DNA from: Marsupella aquatica
Taxonomy: Eukaryota > Marchantiophyta
Assembly: GCA_973895155.1 (NCBI GenBank)
Contig: OZ316897.1
Location: forward strand, 8,866,001 to 8,930,000
Direction of reading: 5' to 3'
DNA length: 64,000 nt
The notes beneath the pieces are model-generated. The model was not told the origin of the DNA and ran no database searches. It saw only the letters and a program-made list of their open reading frames with translations. Shown here piece by piece: positions 1 to 11,130 of the stretch (positions within the stretch are counted from its first letter, which is position 1; every line of letters begins with the position of its first letter). The position numbers and the translations under genes were made by a program.

Positions 1-826
1 TGTACTCAAAATTTTGAAGTAATCCCGTAGGGGACCGCCACAAAGATCTACTGCTTCCTCTGCAATTGAGCTGCCGTGATGTGGAGTGCCATAGAAAAAT
101 ATTCCATTTAGGTTGTTAAGAAAGGTCTGGAGCTTCTCCTTGTTTGGGCCTTTGGCCATACCCAGCATTTCATGGGCTTGGCAGAATACTTGCTTAATGA
201 CAATGCCCCCAACAGAATGACCAACTAAGATCACCGGACAGCCCGGCACTTGTCCAATATCTGCTTGGAGTAGATCCGAGATGAAGTTTTCAGCAATGTT
301 GTAGATGTCAAAAACACTGTTACAAAAACTTTTGCCTACACGCCCATCATATGAAACATACAACACGTGACTGCCTGGGAATTTTCCAACCAACCACTCT
401 TGAGGCCACATGCATTTCCCATCCCCGCTTTCCCACGTCGACAAATGTACATTTGTGAAGTTCTGGAATTGCAGCCCATGGAAGAACAAAAGCTGCATGC
501 TGGCGTTGCCCGGCGGTCTGTCAAGCTCACAAAAGGATTCATTTACCTGAGACAAAAGGGTCCAAGTAATCAATACTCCCACACAATCTTGTCATTCAAT
601 CCCTCGTTTACATTCAAAGCACAAAATCCCACAGACGCCAAGACCAGACTAGATCAGGGTCTGCACCGTGGACCTCTCGAGCACCTGCTGTCATTCGCGA
701 AGAAGTAGAAGCTATAGATGTTGTGGTCACTGACGCACGTAGCATGTAGCTCAAGCGTGTGACCCATCGGCTTTTGGAGTTCGCAGGATCGTAATAGTTG
801 GCAAGGCCGCGTAGAATGGAAGCCAT
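1..826 (-). CDS. HNL-0: 5' part of hydrolase-NB-LRR gene, cut by window edge
   Basis: This is the N-terminal part of a hydrolase-NB-LRR immune receptor whose remainder lies left of the window. Exon 1 (826-674) encodes 51 residues beginning MASILRGLANYYD. Exon 2 starts at 546 after a TCTCAG acceptor and encodes a SERAC1/PGAP1-like alpha/beta hydrolase with the nucleophile elbow GHSVGG and the strand motif FFYGTPHHGSS. The sequence is nearly identical to HNL-B about 20,971 bp to the right, so the splice model is transferred from there. One difference matters: the exon 1 donor is GAGAG|GTCCAC here and GAGAG|GTAATC in HNL-B, because three bases are missing, which weakens the donor. Whether the off-window part carries NB-ARC and LRR exons cannot be seen; the neighbouring copies suggest it does. 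Confidence 0.8.
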
Positions 827-1259
827 GCAGGCAACCGAGTAATTTCGGAGGCTTGCTCTTGATACCGATCAGAGCATGTGCTCGAGAAGAAACCTGCGCA
901 GCATGAAGAAGGGTTGAGCAGGCTGGTCTTCTCCGGTCCATAAGGCAGTATGGTCGACCTTAGATGGTGGCCTAAAACCTGGGACTATGTTCAATCCTTC
1001 AAGTGCACATCCGTGAGTAATTCAGTTGTCCCTGGGCGCAAATAGAAAGAAAGTAATCTTATCATCTAATGCATAGCGTTGCCTGAAACGAGACATAAGT
1101 TGCTACTAGTGCGTTGGACTAGAAGTTGTCTCATGCTGAAACACGAGACATGAAAAGGGAAACAGGGTACGCTGCAAGCCAGGTGCAAATTGCTTTAATG
1201 CTCCGTAACATTTAATTCTATCTATTGATATCAAAAGCCTGGAGCACATTCACACGTTC

Positions 1260-2580
1260 TCCGAACCATTCGATCAAGACTGTCCACTTAGAGGTCGCAG
1301 TTGGAGACCAGAGAAGAGAAACAAAAGCTTCGTGTTTGATGTCCAGAACGTAAATCCACTTATGTAGATTTGGACGAGGGGCAGGAAAGTGAGCATTCAA
1401 GCGACATGGAGGCTTTGAAGGTATTCAGGTCGTCATTTCGGTTGGTGAATGGAAGTGACCGAGTCAACACATCCCAACAACCACATGCCATAAGACAAAA
1501 ATTCAAGGATTTCGCCATAGGACTTACAATTAGGCGAAAAAAGGGTGAGTGATACAGAAGTCCACGGAAGCGCTTCTGCAGATATCAGCTTTCCGATTCC
1601 AGGAACCGACGCAGCCGAGGCTCAAAGTTTGTTGACGAAGATGAGTAAACTTACACGGCTACCACTGCGAAAAATTGGGTTCCTCCTGCAGAAATTCACA
1701 AAAGTACATATGCAGATGATCCCTCCGAGAGTCCAGGAATCGAAAGGCGGCAATTTTCACAACTCGTGGGTAAAGAGGCTTCCTTGTTGGAACAGAGCAG
1801 TGCTCATGGGATGACGAGGCGAAGGACTATTGCGCACATCTGCTGAGAGAAGAAACTGATCGCTGCTATCAATCAGTAAACGGATCAACAACAATCGTCA
1901 CATACCATGAAATTGAAGTGAGTCAATGGATGGTACTATGGTAGACCTAGAAAGACACCAACCTGAAGAGAGAAAACAAGATCGAGCCACCCCACAAACC
2001 TCACCACTGCGCATAAACGGGTCGGCAAGCTACCTCTCAAAATGCAAGGTTGAGAGTCAGAAAGCAGGTTTTAGCACAGTAGACTCTGCCGACGGAATTT
2101 CTAACAATGGGCCGACAGATCTGCTCCTGGGAGCTCAAGGAGTCAACAAACAAGATGAGGAGGGTCCAACCTCGAGAGAGTCGCTTTGCTGAGCAAGCAT
2201 TGTACAGCACTCGGCCAGTATACACAGAGCAAAAAGCTTGGTAAGTGGCGAGGAAGGAATCTCCTTTGACATCTGTGAACATGGGACGAGGGGGGGCCCA
2301 TTGGGAAGACAACTATGTCGCGTTTTGACAAAAATGACAAAGCTACACATCTGCACCGTCTATTGTAAACATTAAAAAACGGCTCGCATGTGTGTTTAAC
2401 TCTTCCTCGTGTTCCCCTGCTAGAACTTTGGCCGACGTCATCCTACTGCAGAGTAACAATTTCTTCTTATTACTTCCTCACCTTGAGTGTTCTTAAGTCA
2501 GCGGTGTTCGCTTTTCACTCTAGCTCCAGTATTTGTCCTCGGCAGTGTGACTCGTCAACACTACTCTGTAGTACATAATT
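1260..2580 (+). pseudogene. Degenerate gene in HNL upstream flank module (alpha)
   Basis: This stretch upstream of HNL-0, on the opposite strand, recurs next to the other HNL genes at 11,460-13,067, 22,230-23,550, and in part at 5,760-6,110 and 54,900-55,690. It holds short plus-strand ORFs whose best-preserved relative is at 55.4 kb, a charged segment around LLGNEAYSLEQRLARWTRAV. Here the same region is broken into short frames, so it reads as a decayed divergent gene carried along with each HNL duplication. I do not recognise the family. It could equally be non-coding promoter sequence that is open by chance. Confidence 0.45.
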
Positions 2581-2639
2581 TAGGGGTGTGAATTTGGTAT
2601 GTTTCTCTGTAACGTAGAGGACGCAAACCGACTGTTGCT

Positions 2640-3420
2640 GGGGTCCGACGAATTGGCATGTGAGAGTTTTCTGCCCTTTGAAAATCCAAGTCCAATTTTT
2701 ATTTCAGGGGCATCAGTCCGGGTTTCGCACGTCTACCATGGAAATTTCGCTGCTTGATTGACTTAGTTCTACTCTCCATATGTGACCGAGGCCTACTTCT
2801 CATTCTCCGGGTAATACCTGAAGATCCTGTGGCAAGCTTCATATTCGGAAGCTGGATCGAATGGCAGATGCTTTTCGCACAGCACTTGAGAGCGTGTGTA
2901 GCCCATAAATCCAGGACTTCCCTGCTCGATTAATCTGGTAGAATGACTTATTAGCAATCTTCGTCAGTCGTTACCCTAGGAGCCGTTTCGATCCCCACTT
3001 AGATTTTTACAGTTCTAGGACAAATGTTACGGCTAAGGCACTGGTGTTTTGAGCTCAATAATCTTATTTAGATCATCATCACAGAAATAGTTGAATTTCA
3101 CGTCGCTAAACATTCTGTCCAGCTGTTCGAAAGCCACACCGCCATCTATGGCAGTTCTTGTCTTTCCCTTACCCCGAAGCTTTTGGCCAGCAATCGAAAT
3201 GTTTTCCCGGAGTGCTTGAAATCCAAGTTTGGGAGTGTTTGGCCAGCAGCACGGGTAGTGAACACTCGATCCTTCTACAAACTTTGAAAGCTACGAAGAC
3301 GGGATAATCCTGCAGTTTTGGCACTGAAACGAAACCAAAACTATTGAACTGTGACCATATTGTAGGATGAAGTTGGAACGCGTTAGAGGACTAATCTACT
3401 GAGACTGGGTGACGTAGAAG
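2640..3420 (-). pseudogene. Recurrent minus-strand ORF of unknown family, broken copy
   Basis: The sequence matches the open copy at 24,004-24,321. Further copies lie at about 45,140-45,470 and 47,546-47,946. The family shares the peptide core GGVAFEQLDRMFSDVKF followed by FYFC-like and IIELKT motifs. In this copy the frame is interrupted by single-base differences within the ORF. Function is unknown. Confidence 0.4.
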
Positions 3421-3609
3421 TGCACTGCCGAGGAGTGGACAGAAGAAAACTGCACAGCCAATTGAACAAAATAGTAATATGGAAACGAGAACAAAGGCGA
3501 AAACTCAAGGTGGCTCGACAACTATTCTACACTGGGAAAAATGTCGCCAAGGAGAAAGGTGTGACTCGCCTACCAGGCCCGTGACCGAGGGGGTCTGTCA
3601 AAAAGGCTG

Positions 3610-4985
3610 AACTAAATTACCGGGTTACTAGTTATTCTAAGAAAAGATTATTGTAACGATCAAAACCATGTTTAAGATATGCCCCATGTCATTTTCCAAT
3701 TATTTTCTCAAATCAATAAGTGTGTTAAGTCACTCTCCAGCAACGTGACTCTTTGTGGTTCATTATGTTTTCGGGCCAAATTGGCTAATTTGATAGTGAT
3801 ACCAGGAAACTCACGCCTGGAAAAAGCAAAGTTTTTACCCCACTTTACGGGCCACTTGAGTCTCTTTAGGACTCTGAGACCACTAAGCAAGCAGTGTAAT
3901 AATTCTCTTCACTACCACGTAAAAACAATTAGCAGGTGGGGATACTGAAGAGGATGTCCTCATGGATTACCTTCTTGAAGGTACTGTACCCAAACTGCCC
4001 ATGACTATTTAGAAACTAATACACGGTTGCATGATTTTGGCTACCCCAAAACAATAGAGGGAAGTTGAACATAACTGATTAATACAAGCCACCTTTGCAT
4101 TTAGATTGTTAGCGGGAACCTAGACTCACTCACGATTTCCTACCCTCAAAAAGGTTATTAATGTTCTTCCATTGGACAAAATCCTGAAGTTAGAAGTTAA
4201 AAAATTTTAAACCTACTGTAGACCTCATGGTTCTGAGCTGCTAGTTCTGATCAACAAGATAACTCAAGGCATGACTCAAATGATGAAGACATGGATTTTT
4301 TTGGTCCTCCCTCGTGAACTTTAGTGGCGGGCTTTGGGTCCATGTTAGTGAGTTCATTTGTGCAAACTAAGGCAAATAAAGTACAAAGTCATTGTTGTGC
4401 AGAACTGTGCACCTTCATACATCAAATCCTTATGTACTCTGGTATGTATTGGGCAAGGAAGTGAGATTTAGTGTGGATGAGATGTGGAGAGATGCTTTAG
4501 GATTTGACATGGATCACACCCATGCACTTTAGCTTTGTACAGTTCAGATAGAGGTTATAGCTTTCGATAGATATATTAGAAGGTTAACCAATCATGTTGT
4601 TAAATCTCTCACCAAATTCTCAATCTTACATATTTTAATTCAAACTGATGTTATTGCAAGTATCATGCACATATGACATGATCCAAAAACAATTCTTTAC
4701 CTTGTATTTGTTACGATTTTTTGAAACAAACTAAATGAATGATCTTTTCCTTGTAGTTGTTATATTTTCCAAACAAAAAAAGAATCAGATTTTTTATGCT
4801 CTCTTATATGAATAAGGATAATGACTCTGTCGTATGTATTTGCAACAAAATTTCTGAAAATAATCCTTGGAATAATCTATTATATCCAATTTTTGCTATT
4901 ACACAAGCGATCGATTGATTAAAACTACATTTTAAAAGCACACACTCAAATTTTATATAATGTTGTACTTAATTACCTCCACAGT
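3610..4985. other. AT-rich tract shared with the beta copy, no gene seen
   Basis: The tract has only short ORFs and no splice-consistent coding sequence. It is shared with 24,590-25,970 but absent from the flanks of the other HNL copies, so it probably inserted before the alpha/beta duplication. Confidence 0.5.
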
Positions 4986-4990
4986 AGTTA

Positions 4991-5096
4991 ATGCCACACA
5001 CTCCCAATGAACTCAAATCTTATACAAAAGCACCCAGAGAGGCATGCCACACACCCCCAATGAACTCAAATCTTATACAAAAGCACCCAGAGAGGC
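4991..5096. repeat. 53-bp tandem duplication
   Basis: Two direct copies (4,991-5,043 and 5,044-5,096) share the segment ATGCCACACACCCCCAATGA or a near match and end AGCACCCAGAGAGGC. The beta copy near 25,975-26,020 has only one shortened unit, so the number of units changed after the segmental duplication. Confidence 0.8.
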
Positions 5097-5180
5097 ATGG
5101 CTGTGTGGTATCACTTGTGTTGAGACTCATAAGTCTAGAGTTCAAATGTTATGGCTGGCTATTCACTTTTCTGTGGGGTT
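5092..5180 (+). mobile_element. tRNA-like SINE head (alpha copy)
   Basis: GGCATGGCTGTGTGGTAT resembles a degenerate pol III box A, and GAGTTCAAAT, about 45 bp downstream, resembles a degenerate box B. The same sequence is at 26,018-26,098. It sits at the end of the AT-rich tract. Both boxes depart from consensus, so this is a weak SINE call and no target-site duplication was found. Confidence 0.35.
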
Positions 5181-5295
5181 TCACAGATTTCCCCTTAAAT
5201 TTGATTTAAAAAGGAAACTTATACAAAAGCACACTTGATTAGAAGAAATATTCTTTTTATATTTTTACTCGACACATTTCGTCCATCACAGATGC

Positions 5296-7640
5296 CGGGG
5301 AGTGTGAGAAGAAAACTGAACAGCCAATTGCAACAGAGTACTGTAAAAACCCGGAACCAAACCAAAAACCAAAAGCTGGCTCGACAAGTAGTTAACACTA
5401 GGAAATGTCGAGAGAGGAAGGTGTGTGGCTCGGCAACATGAATGTAGACGCTGCGCAGAAAGGCTCAGGGCTCATCAATGGTAATAAAGTTCGAGATTGT
5501 AGACTTCGTACTATAGAAATGAGGGACTTTCAATAGAATCACAAAGGAGATTGCAAAGAACTTGCAAACTTTTTCATATCTCAAATCCGAACTTCTAATT
5601 TATCCTGAATTATCTCAATTGAGAACTCCGAATTTTACTAATGCAAGCACTGTCTTCAGTTTCAATACCGTAATAATACCATCCAATGCAAGCATTCAAT
5701 TACACTGTTGCCAACGCAGTCCTTGATACAATTCCTCCGATATGTAATTGCTTCACACCCTGAAAATTGGCAGAAATTCACAAAAGGACATATGCAGATG
5801 ATCGAAAGGCGGCAATATTCACAACTCGTGGGTAACGAGGCTTCCTTGTTGGAACAGAGCAGTGCTCATGGGATGACGAGGCGAAGGACGATTGCGCACA
5901 TCTCCTGAGAGAAGAAACTGATCGCTGCTATCAATCAGTAAACGGATCAACAACAATCGTCAAATCCCGTGAAATTGAAATGAGTCAACGGATGGTATTA
6001 TGGTAGACCTAGAAAGAAACCAGCCTGAAGAGAGAAAACAAGAGCACCCCACAAAGCTCACCACTGGGCATAAACGGGTCGGCAAGCTACCTCAAAAAAT
6101 GGAAGGTTGAGAGTTTATTTGCAAGTTTGTAATGCACGGTTTAGCATTGGCCTGTGGGTCTTACTTTTGAATATACTTTAGAATTTAAGAAGTTGAGGTG
6201 AGTAATTCAAGCAGTTGTCAATACCATCCAAGATAATGACTTCCATCTTGGCGCTGGCCTGTGAGTTAAACTCGCCTGTGGGTTTTACTTTTGGAATTGC
6301 TTGTTTAGTTGAGGTTTAGTGGGTGATAAACCATCCAATGCAATCACTTCATCCTAGACATGACAATAGCATCAATGGAAGCATTTTTTCAATTCCATAG
6401 CCATGACAACATCCAATTCAAGCACTTCAATTCCACAGCCATGACAATCGTGTCCATTGCGAACACTTCAATTGCACAGTTGCCAACGCAGTCTGCCATT
6501 TTGATTTCAACGATTTTCAGGGTTGATCGGAGGCCGCAGACTCAACAGCTCAGTTGTGTTCGATATAATTCCTCTGACGTGTAATTGCTTCACAACCTGA
6601 AAATTGGCCTAGTCATGACAATAACATCCAATCCAGACAGTCCAATTCCAGTCTTCCTAACGCATTGTTCGATAAAATTCTTCTGATGTGTAATTGCTTC
6701 ACCCTGAAAATTGGCTGAACATACACTTGCAGGTCGCACACAGGTGAGCAATGCTAAGCCCTTTACGTGAGCTGACAATGTGTAAACGTGTGGATTGCCA
6801 CGAAACTAAGCTGCAAGTAACATTACAGGTACACAACCAACATCCTAGCTCGATGGCAACACCTACTTTAAGTTCCACCAATCCACTCGTAAAGGTTACA
6901 GAGGGCAGACAAATTGAGAGAATTCGATTTCACAGAGCAGACTAAATTCGATTCTCATATCTCTACGTCTATGTACTGTGATAACAATGCCAGATTCTCG
7001 ATCAATAACTATCATACACCAAGAGCACCCTTTCCAAGATCACAATCCGACCATGGACCCTACTCACACTCTGGCTAATCAATCAATGGGATTCAGTTCC
7101 GTTCCGTGCTGCTCGCGTCCGTGCCTTTCGTCATGTTGAAAACTCCATCTCCCACCGTTGCGTTGCACAAAGCTCTCCTTAGCTGCTGCGCAAACTGCGC
7201 AAGAGCCAGCATCATCGAGTTATGACCATGACGAATTAGTAATCTGATATGATCCAGCTCACTCATGCTTCAACGCCACAATAATTCTACGGGATATGCT
7301 CCAATCAGGAAGTGAGCACGTGAGGTCCGACGATCACAATGTGCTAATGATAGATTCCATTTCACTCCAACTTTGAAGGCAATATCCGGTTCAAGCGCAT
7401 TAGTAATCTAGTGTAATACAGCTCACTCATGCTGCAACGACGTAATAAGTTCAATCAGGAAAAGAGTAGATGAGGTAAATCACGTTGTGCAAACGATATG
7501 TGGACATCATTTCCTCCTTGAAAGACAATATGCTGACCATACATTCACGTACCGGGGCACGCATAGTGGTCAGTCTGCTCCTCCCATTCAGACTAACGTA
7601 AATTGCGCCAAACCGACCTGCTTCTGTACCATCATCAGAC
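5296..7640. repeat. HNL downstream flank module, HNL-A copy
   Basis: This segment downstream of HNL-A is built from units that also lie beyond HNL-B (16.1-17.4 kb), HNL-E (45.5-47.0 kb) and HNL-C (49.0-50.4 kb). The units include a run of AATGCAAGCACTTCAATT-like short repeats, a GGTACACAACCAACAT block at about 6,829, and a CATGGATCCTACTCACACTC-like block at about 7,052. A fragment of the upstream-flank module (5,760-6,110) is embedded in it, showing internal shuffling. The small ORF that is open in the HNL-B copy is frameshifted here. Confidence 0.6.
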
Positions 7641-7645
7641 CCTGA

Positions 7646-10600
7646 TCAATAATATTCCTCGTTTTCCACGGAAAAACAACCATGGTCTATAGTGTATGAT
7701 ATCCATGAACCTCGTTCAATTGTGCTCGCTGCATTAGGTGTCATCAACCATGGTGGCAATGAATTAACAAGATTACGACGAAAATTGAGGTTTAGTGTTT
7801 GCAGTGACGGTGAACTCTTGATGCCGTCTAGAATGCTCGGAATAGAATAAACGAGTATTTCCAGGTGACGAAGATCCTTCAAGTGTCCCAATGAGTTCAG
7901 TGTCATGTCCTCAGCCACACGTATCTTCAAAAATTGAAGTTTCTTGAGTTGCCCGAAAGAATCGGGCAAAGTGTCCAATGTCCAAACCATTTCAAGCTTC
8001 TCCAAGGCAGCGAGTTGCACGAAGGTGTCTGGCAAGGTGCGTAATTTGCCGCAGTAGATTAATTCAAGCTGGTTCAAAGAGGACAGTCCCCCGAATGACT
8101 CAGGCAAGGTGCGCAAGTTCTCACAATTCCGAAATCGAAGATGGTTCAAGGAGGACAGTCCCCCGAATGACTCAGGCAAGGTACTCAAGTTCTCGCACTT
8201 AAAAAATTCAAGATAGTTCAAGGAGGACAGTCCCCCGAATGACTCAGGCAAGGTACGCAAGTTCACGCACGCATAAAATTTAAGATGGTTCAAGGAGGAC
8301 AGTCCCCCGAATGACTCAGGCAAGGTACGCAAGTTCACGCACTCATTGAATTCAAGATGGTTCAAGGAGGACAGTCCCCCGAATGACTCAGGCAAGGTAC
8401 TCAAGTTCACGCACTCATTAAATTCAAGATGGTTCAAGGAGGACAGTCCCCCGAATGACTCAGGCAAGGTACGCAAGTTCACGCACGCATAAAATTTAAG
8501 ATGGTTCAAGGAGGACAGTCCCCCGAATGAGTCAGGCAAGGTATGCAAGTTCACGCACTCATTGAATTCAAGATGGTTCAAGGAGGACAGTCCCCCGAAT
8601 GACTCAGGCAAGGTAGGCAAGTTCACGCACTCATTAAATTCAAGATGGTTCAAGGAGGACAGTCCCCCGAATGACTCAGGCAAGGTACGCAAGTTCACGC
8701 ACGCATAAAATTTAAGATGGTTCAAGGAGGACAGTCCCCCGAAGGACTCAGGCAAGGTACGCAAGTTCTCGCACGTAATAAGTTCAAGATGGTTCAAGGA
8801 GGAAAGTCCACCGAAAGACTCAGGCAAGGTGCGCAAGTTCTCACATTTCCAGAATCGAAGATGGTTCAAGGAGGACAGTCCCCCGAAGGACTCGGGCAGA
8901 GAAGACAATTTTGGAGATGATACTATCACAAGGTGCTGTAAGGAGGACAGTTGCCCAATAGAACTCGGAAGGTGCTCCAAACCTTTTAACTCCAAGTAGG
9001 CAAGATGACTTTGGAGGGAAGGGTCAAAAAGATTTTGACCAACACATCTGAGTAAAACAAGCTCAGTTGGGAAGGATCCATCTTCCTGAGCTCCATCCAT
9101 CCTCATTGGGACGTTAACTTCCAAGAAACGGAGATTCTTCAGTTTGAGAAGAGCACAGGTTGGAATATTGATCAACAGCTCATCATCGTCATCATCGTCA
9201 TCATCATCACTTGCACTCTCGTCATCATCATCATCATCACTTGCACTCTTGTGCTCCAACCGCAAGGCATACAATTCCTGTAAATAGAAACCACAACTGA
9301 GAATCAATAAATCACTTGATACTATTTGATCTCAATCAATGCAAATAAGTACAGTAGTTAGACCAGGAAAAATCTGAGCTCATCAAGGGTACTCCAGGAC
9401 CATGTCCAATCCTTCAAATATGCAAGCACAAGCATGGATGTTTGTAGTCTGCTAGTCTGTTTGACCTGGAGCTTACCTTTCCGTTTAATAGACTTGGAGT
9501 TTGTAACATCTCCAGACCCTTCACTCCATCCCAGACCCTGCACTTCCTGGAGTAGCTGGGCTCACATGCAATCTTCCTTCCGAGACTTTGTAGCTGTTCA
9601 TGTACCTTGATCGGTTCATGGTCTTCCACCTCATAAACAAGAGACATGTCCACCAAAGTCCCCCAAAGTAGCCTTTCAGTAGTTGTTTTATAAGCAGCCC
9701 TCAATGCTACCAGGGCGTCACCCAAAGTCCACTTGCGAGTCCACCTCCAAGACGTGCTGAAAAATGTTGTTACATCCAAAAACATCTGTTGCTCTATTGG
9801 TCCCAGACCCTCATAACTGGGCCTTAGCTTAGCCCAAAGCCTCTCATTCATGCCTTTCACATCCATTGCTTCATCCAAGGCAAGCAAAGTTTGCTTCCAG
9901 ACATCACGGTTTGATTTTGCTTTCAGGTACTTCCCAAGAACTTCCAGTGTTAGAGGCAGGCCATCACATTTTTTCACAATGGTTTCCATGATGCCTCCCA
10001 ACTCTGGCGCTGGTACTCCTTGACCTGGAAATGCAAAACTCTGGAACAGTACCATGGCAGCATCATCTTTGAGGTATGGCACCTCATAGATGTCCCCCCA
10101 ATGACGTACAAGATTTTGGTCTCGCGATGTCATAATGAAACGGCTATCTGGACCTGTAAGTTGACCTAATTCTGATAAAATCATGGCATCACGATCCGTA
10201 GAGATATCATCTAAACCAAGGAGCAACTTCTTCCCTCTCAAGTTCTCCCAATCCTCTTCACTTGAGACCTGTCTCCCATGATGATACATCTGATTCCACA
10301 CTTCTTGTGTCACAACTTCCTCACCCCCTTTGATTAGCTTCACATTAAGCACAAAACAAGTATACTCAAATTGTTGGCCCATGCTGTTGAAAATTACCTT
10401 GGCAAGGGTGGTTTTGCCCACACCTCCCATCCCCACTAGGCCTAATTTTGGACTGTTCACCAGCTTCTCGATTATTTCTTCCTTCGGACCATCAATACCA
10501 ATAATTGAGTCAGGAACAAATTGGAAATTGTCAGGAAGTACTGACGTGCCTTGTGTCTGCATTTTATGAACAATAGCCATCTGTCAATACCAATTGTAAT

Positions 10601-10856
10601 TTTGGCTTGAAGAGACAATCATGAAACACCCTAGTTTCCAGCTGAAATTTAAATGGCTGCCTTGGCACAAGGGATGAAAACATCTTACCTTCATGTCACC
10701 AACTATTCTGGAGAGGAAGTTCTCTAGCTTATAAAAGCTACTTCTGGTCTTTGTCATTGGCTTACATATTGTGAAGTGGTCAACTCCATCAACAATATTG
10801 AAATTGTCTCGACTTGAAGATGCCTCAGGGACTATGAAAACTTCACCTAAGTTTCC
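7646..10856 (-). pseudogene. HNL-A: NB-ARC-LRR gene that has lost its hydrolase exons
   Basis: Exons by GT-AG sites and phase: 10,856-10,689 (56-residue linker), 10,580-9,477 (NB-ARC, 368 residues) and 9,277-7,646 (LRR, 543 residues), with a probable short exon between the last two. The NB-ARC exon carries P-loop GMGGVGKTTLAK, Walker B KLLLGLDD, RNBS-B FIMTSRDQNL and GLPL CDGLPLTLEVL; the MHD position reads VHE. The LRR exon has 12 units of 24 residues (LPESFGGLSSLNHL core) and an Asp-rich insert near its start. Compared with HNL-B, 1,012 bp corresponding to 20,843-21,854 are missing, removing exon 1 and nearly all of the hydrolase exon. NB-ARC and LRR frames are intact. The NB-ARC exon opens with ATG where HNL-B, C and D have TTG, so translation could restart there. 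It is either a pseudogene or a truncated NB-LRR. Confidence 0.8.
9175..9252 (-). repeat. Asp-codon microsatellite in HNL-A
   Basis: Runs of ATC and GTC on the plus strand (GAT and GAC codons in the gene) encode two Asp runs of 6 and 9 residues near the beginning of the LRR exon. HNL-B and HNL-C have short, non-repetitive acidic sequence here. Confidence 0.9.
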
Positions 10857-11130
10857 CTGCACAAACCCAACCAACAAATGCAATTGATCGGACCACAATT
10901 ATGTCAGCCTCCATATTGTGGCAAAATACTTGAATCCAAATTTAAAGTAACATAAGACTACTCTTATCATTGTCACTGTCGCAAGTTACTGTTACTACAA
11001 ATGACTCACAAATTACTGTTACTACAAATTACTGTTACTACAAATTACTCAAGAAGAAAGGATTGTGAGATTTCCAATTGCAGAATCAAAAGCACCTACC
11101 CATGTCTCACTTAAACAACGATTGCTTGCA

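Larger units (their letters stand above)
1..5290. repeat. Segmental duplication, copy alpha
   Basis: Positions 1-5,290 are a direct copy of 20,971-26,212. The first 2.6 kb differ by only scattered substitutions and small indels, and the AT-rich 3.6-5.3 kb part is slightly more diverged. The shared block holds the 5' exons of an HNL gene, its upstream flank module, a recurrent minus-strand ORF and an AT-rich tract ending in a tRNA-like repeat. Identity stops at about 5,291: alpha continues as GATGCCGGGGAGTGTGAG, a sequence also found near 45,530, while beta continues as GATGCCTTAAATGACC. Confidence 0.9.

Noticed and set aside
654-941. Frame starting MDRRRPACSTLLHAAQ as the first exon of HNL-0 (and 21,624-21,914 for HNL-B)
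   Set aside because: It would end in phase 1 at the donor, while the hydrolase exon begins in phase 0. The frame starting MASIL ends exactly in phase 0.
7978-8920. Long plus-strand frames opposite the LRR exon of HNL-A, and the same in HNL-B and HNL-C
   Set aside because: They arise because the 72-bp LRR repeat keeps all frames in register. The peptides are repeats of the antisense strand with no independent start or splice support.
8050-8920. CRISPR-like direct repeat array
   Set aside because: The 72-bp repeats are coding LRR units with 24-residue periodicity in a plant gene. No spacers of constant length and no cas genes are present.
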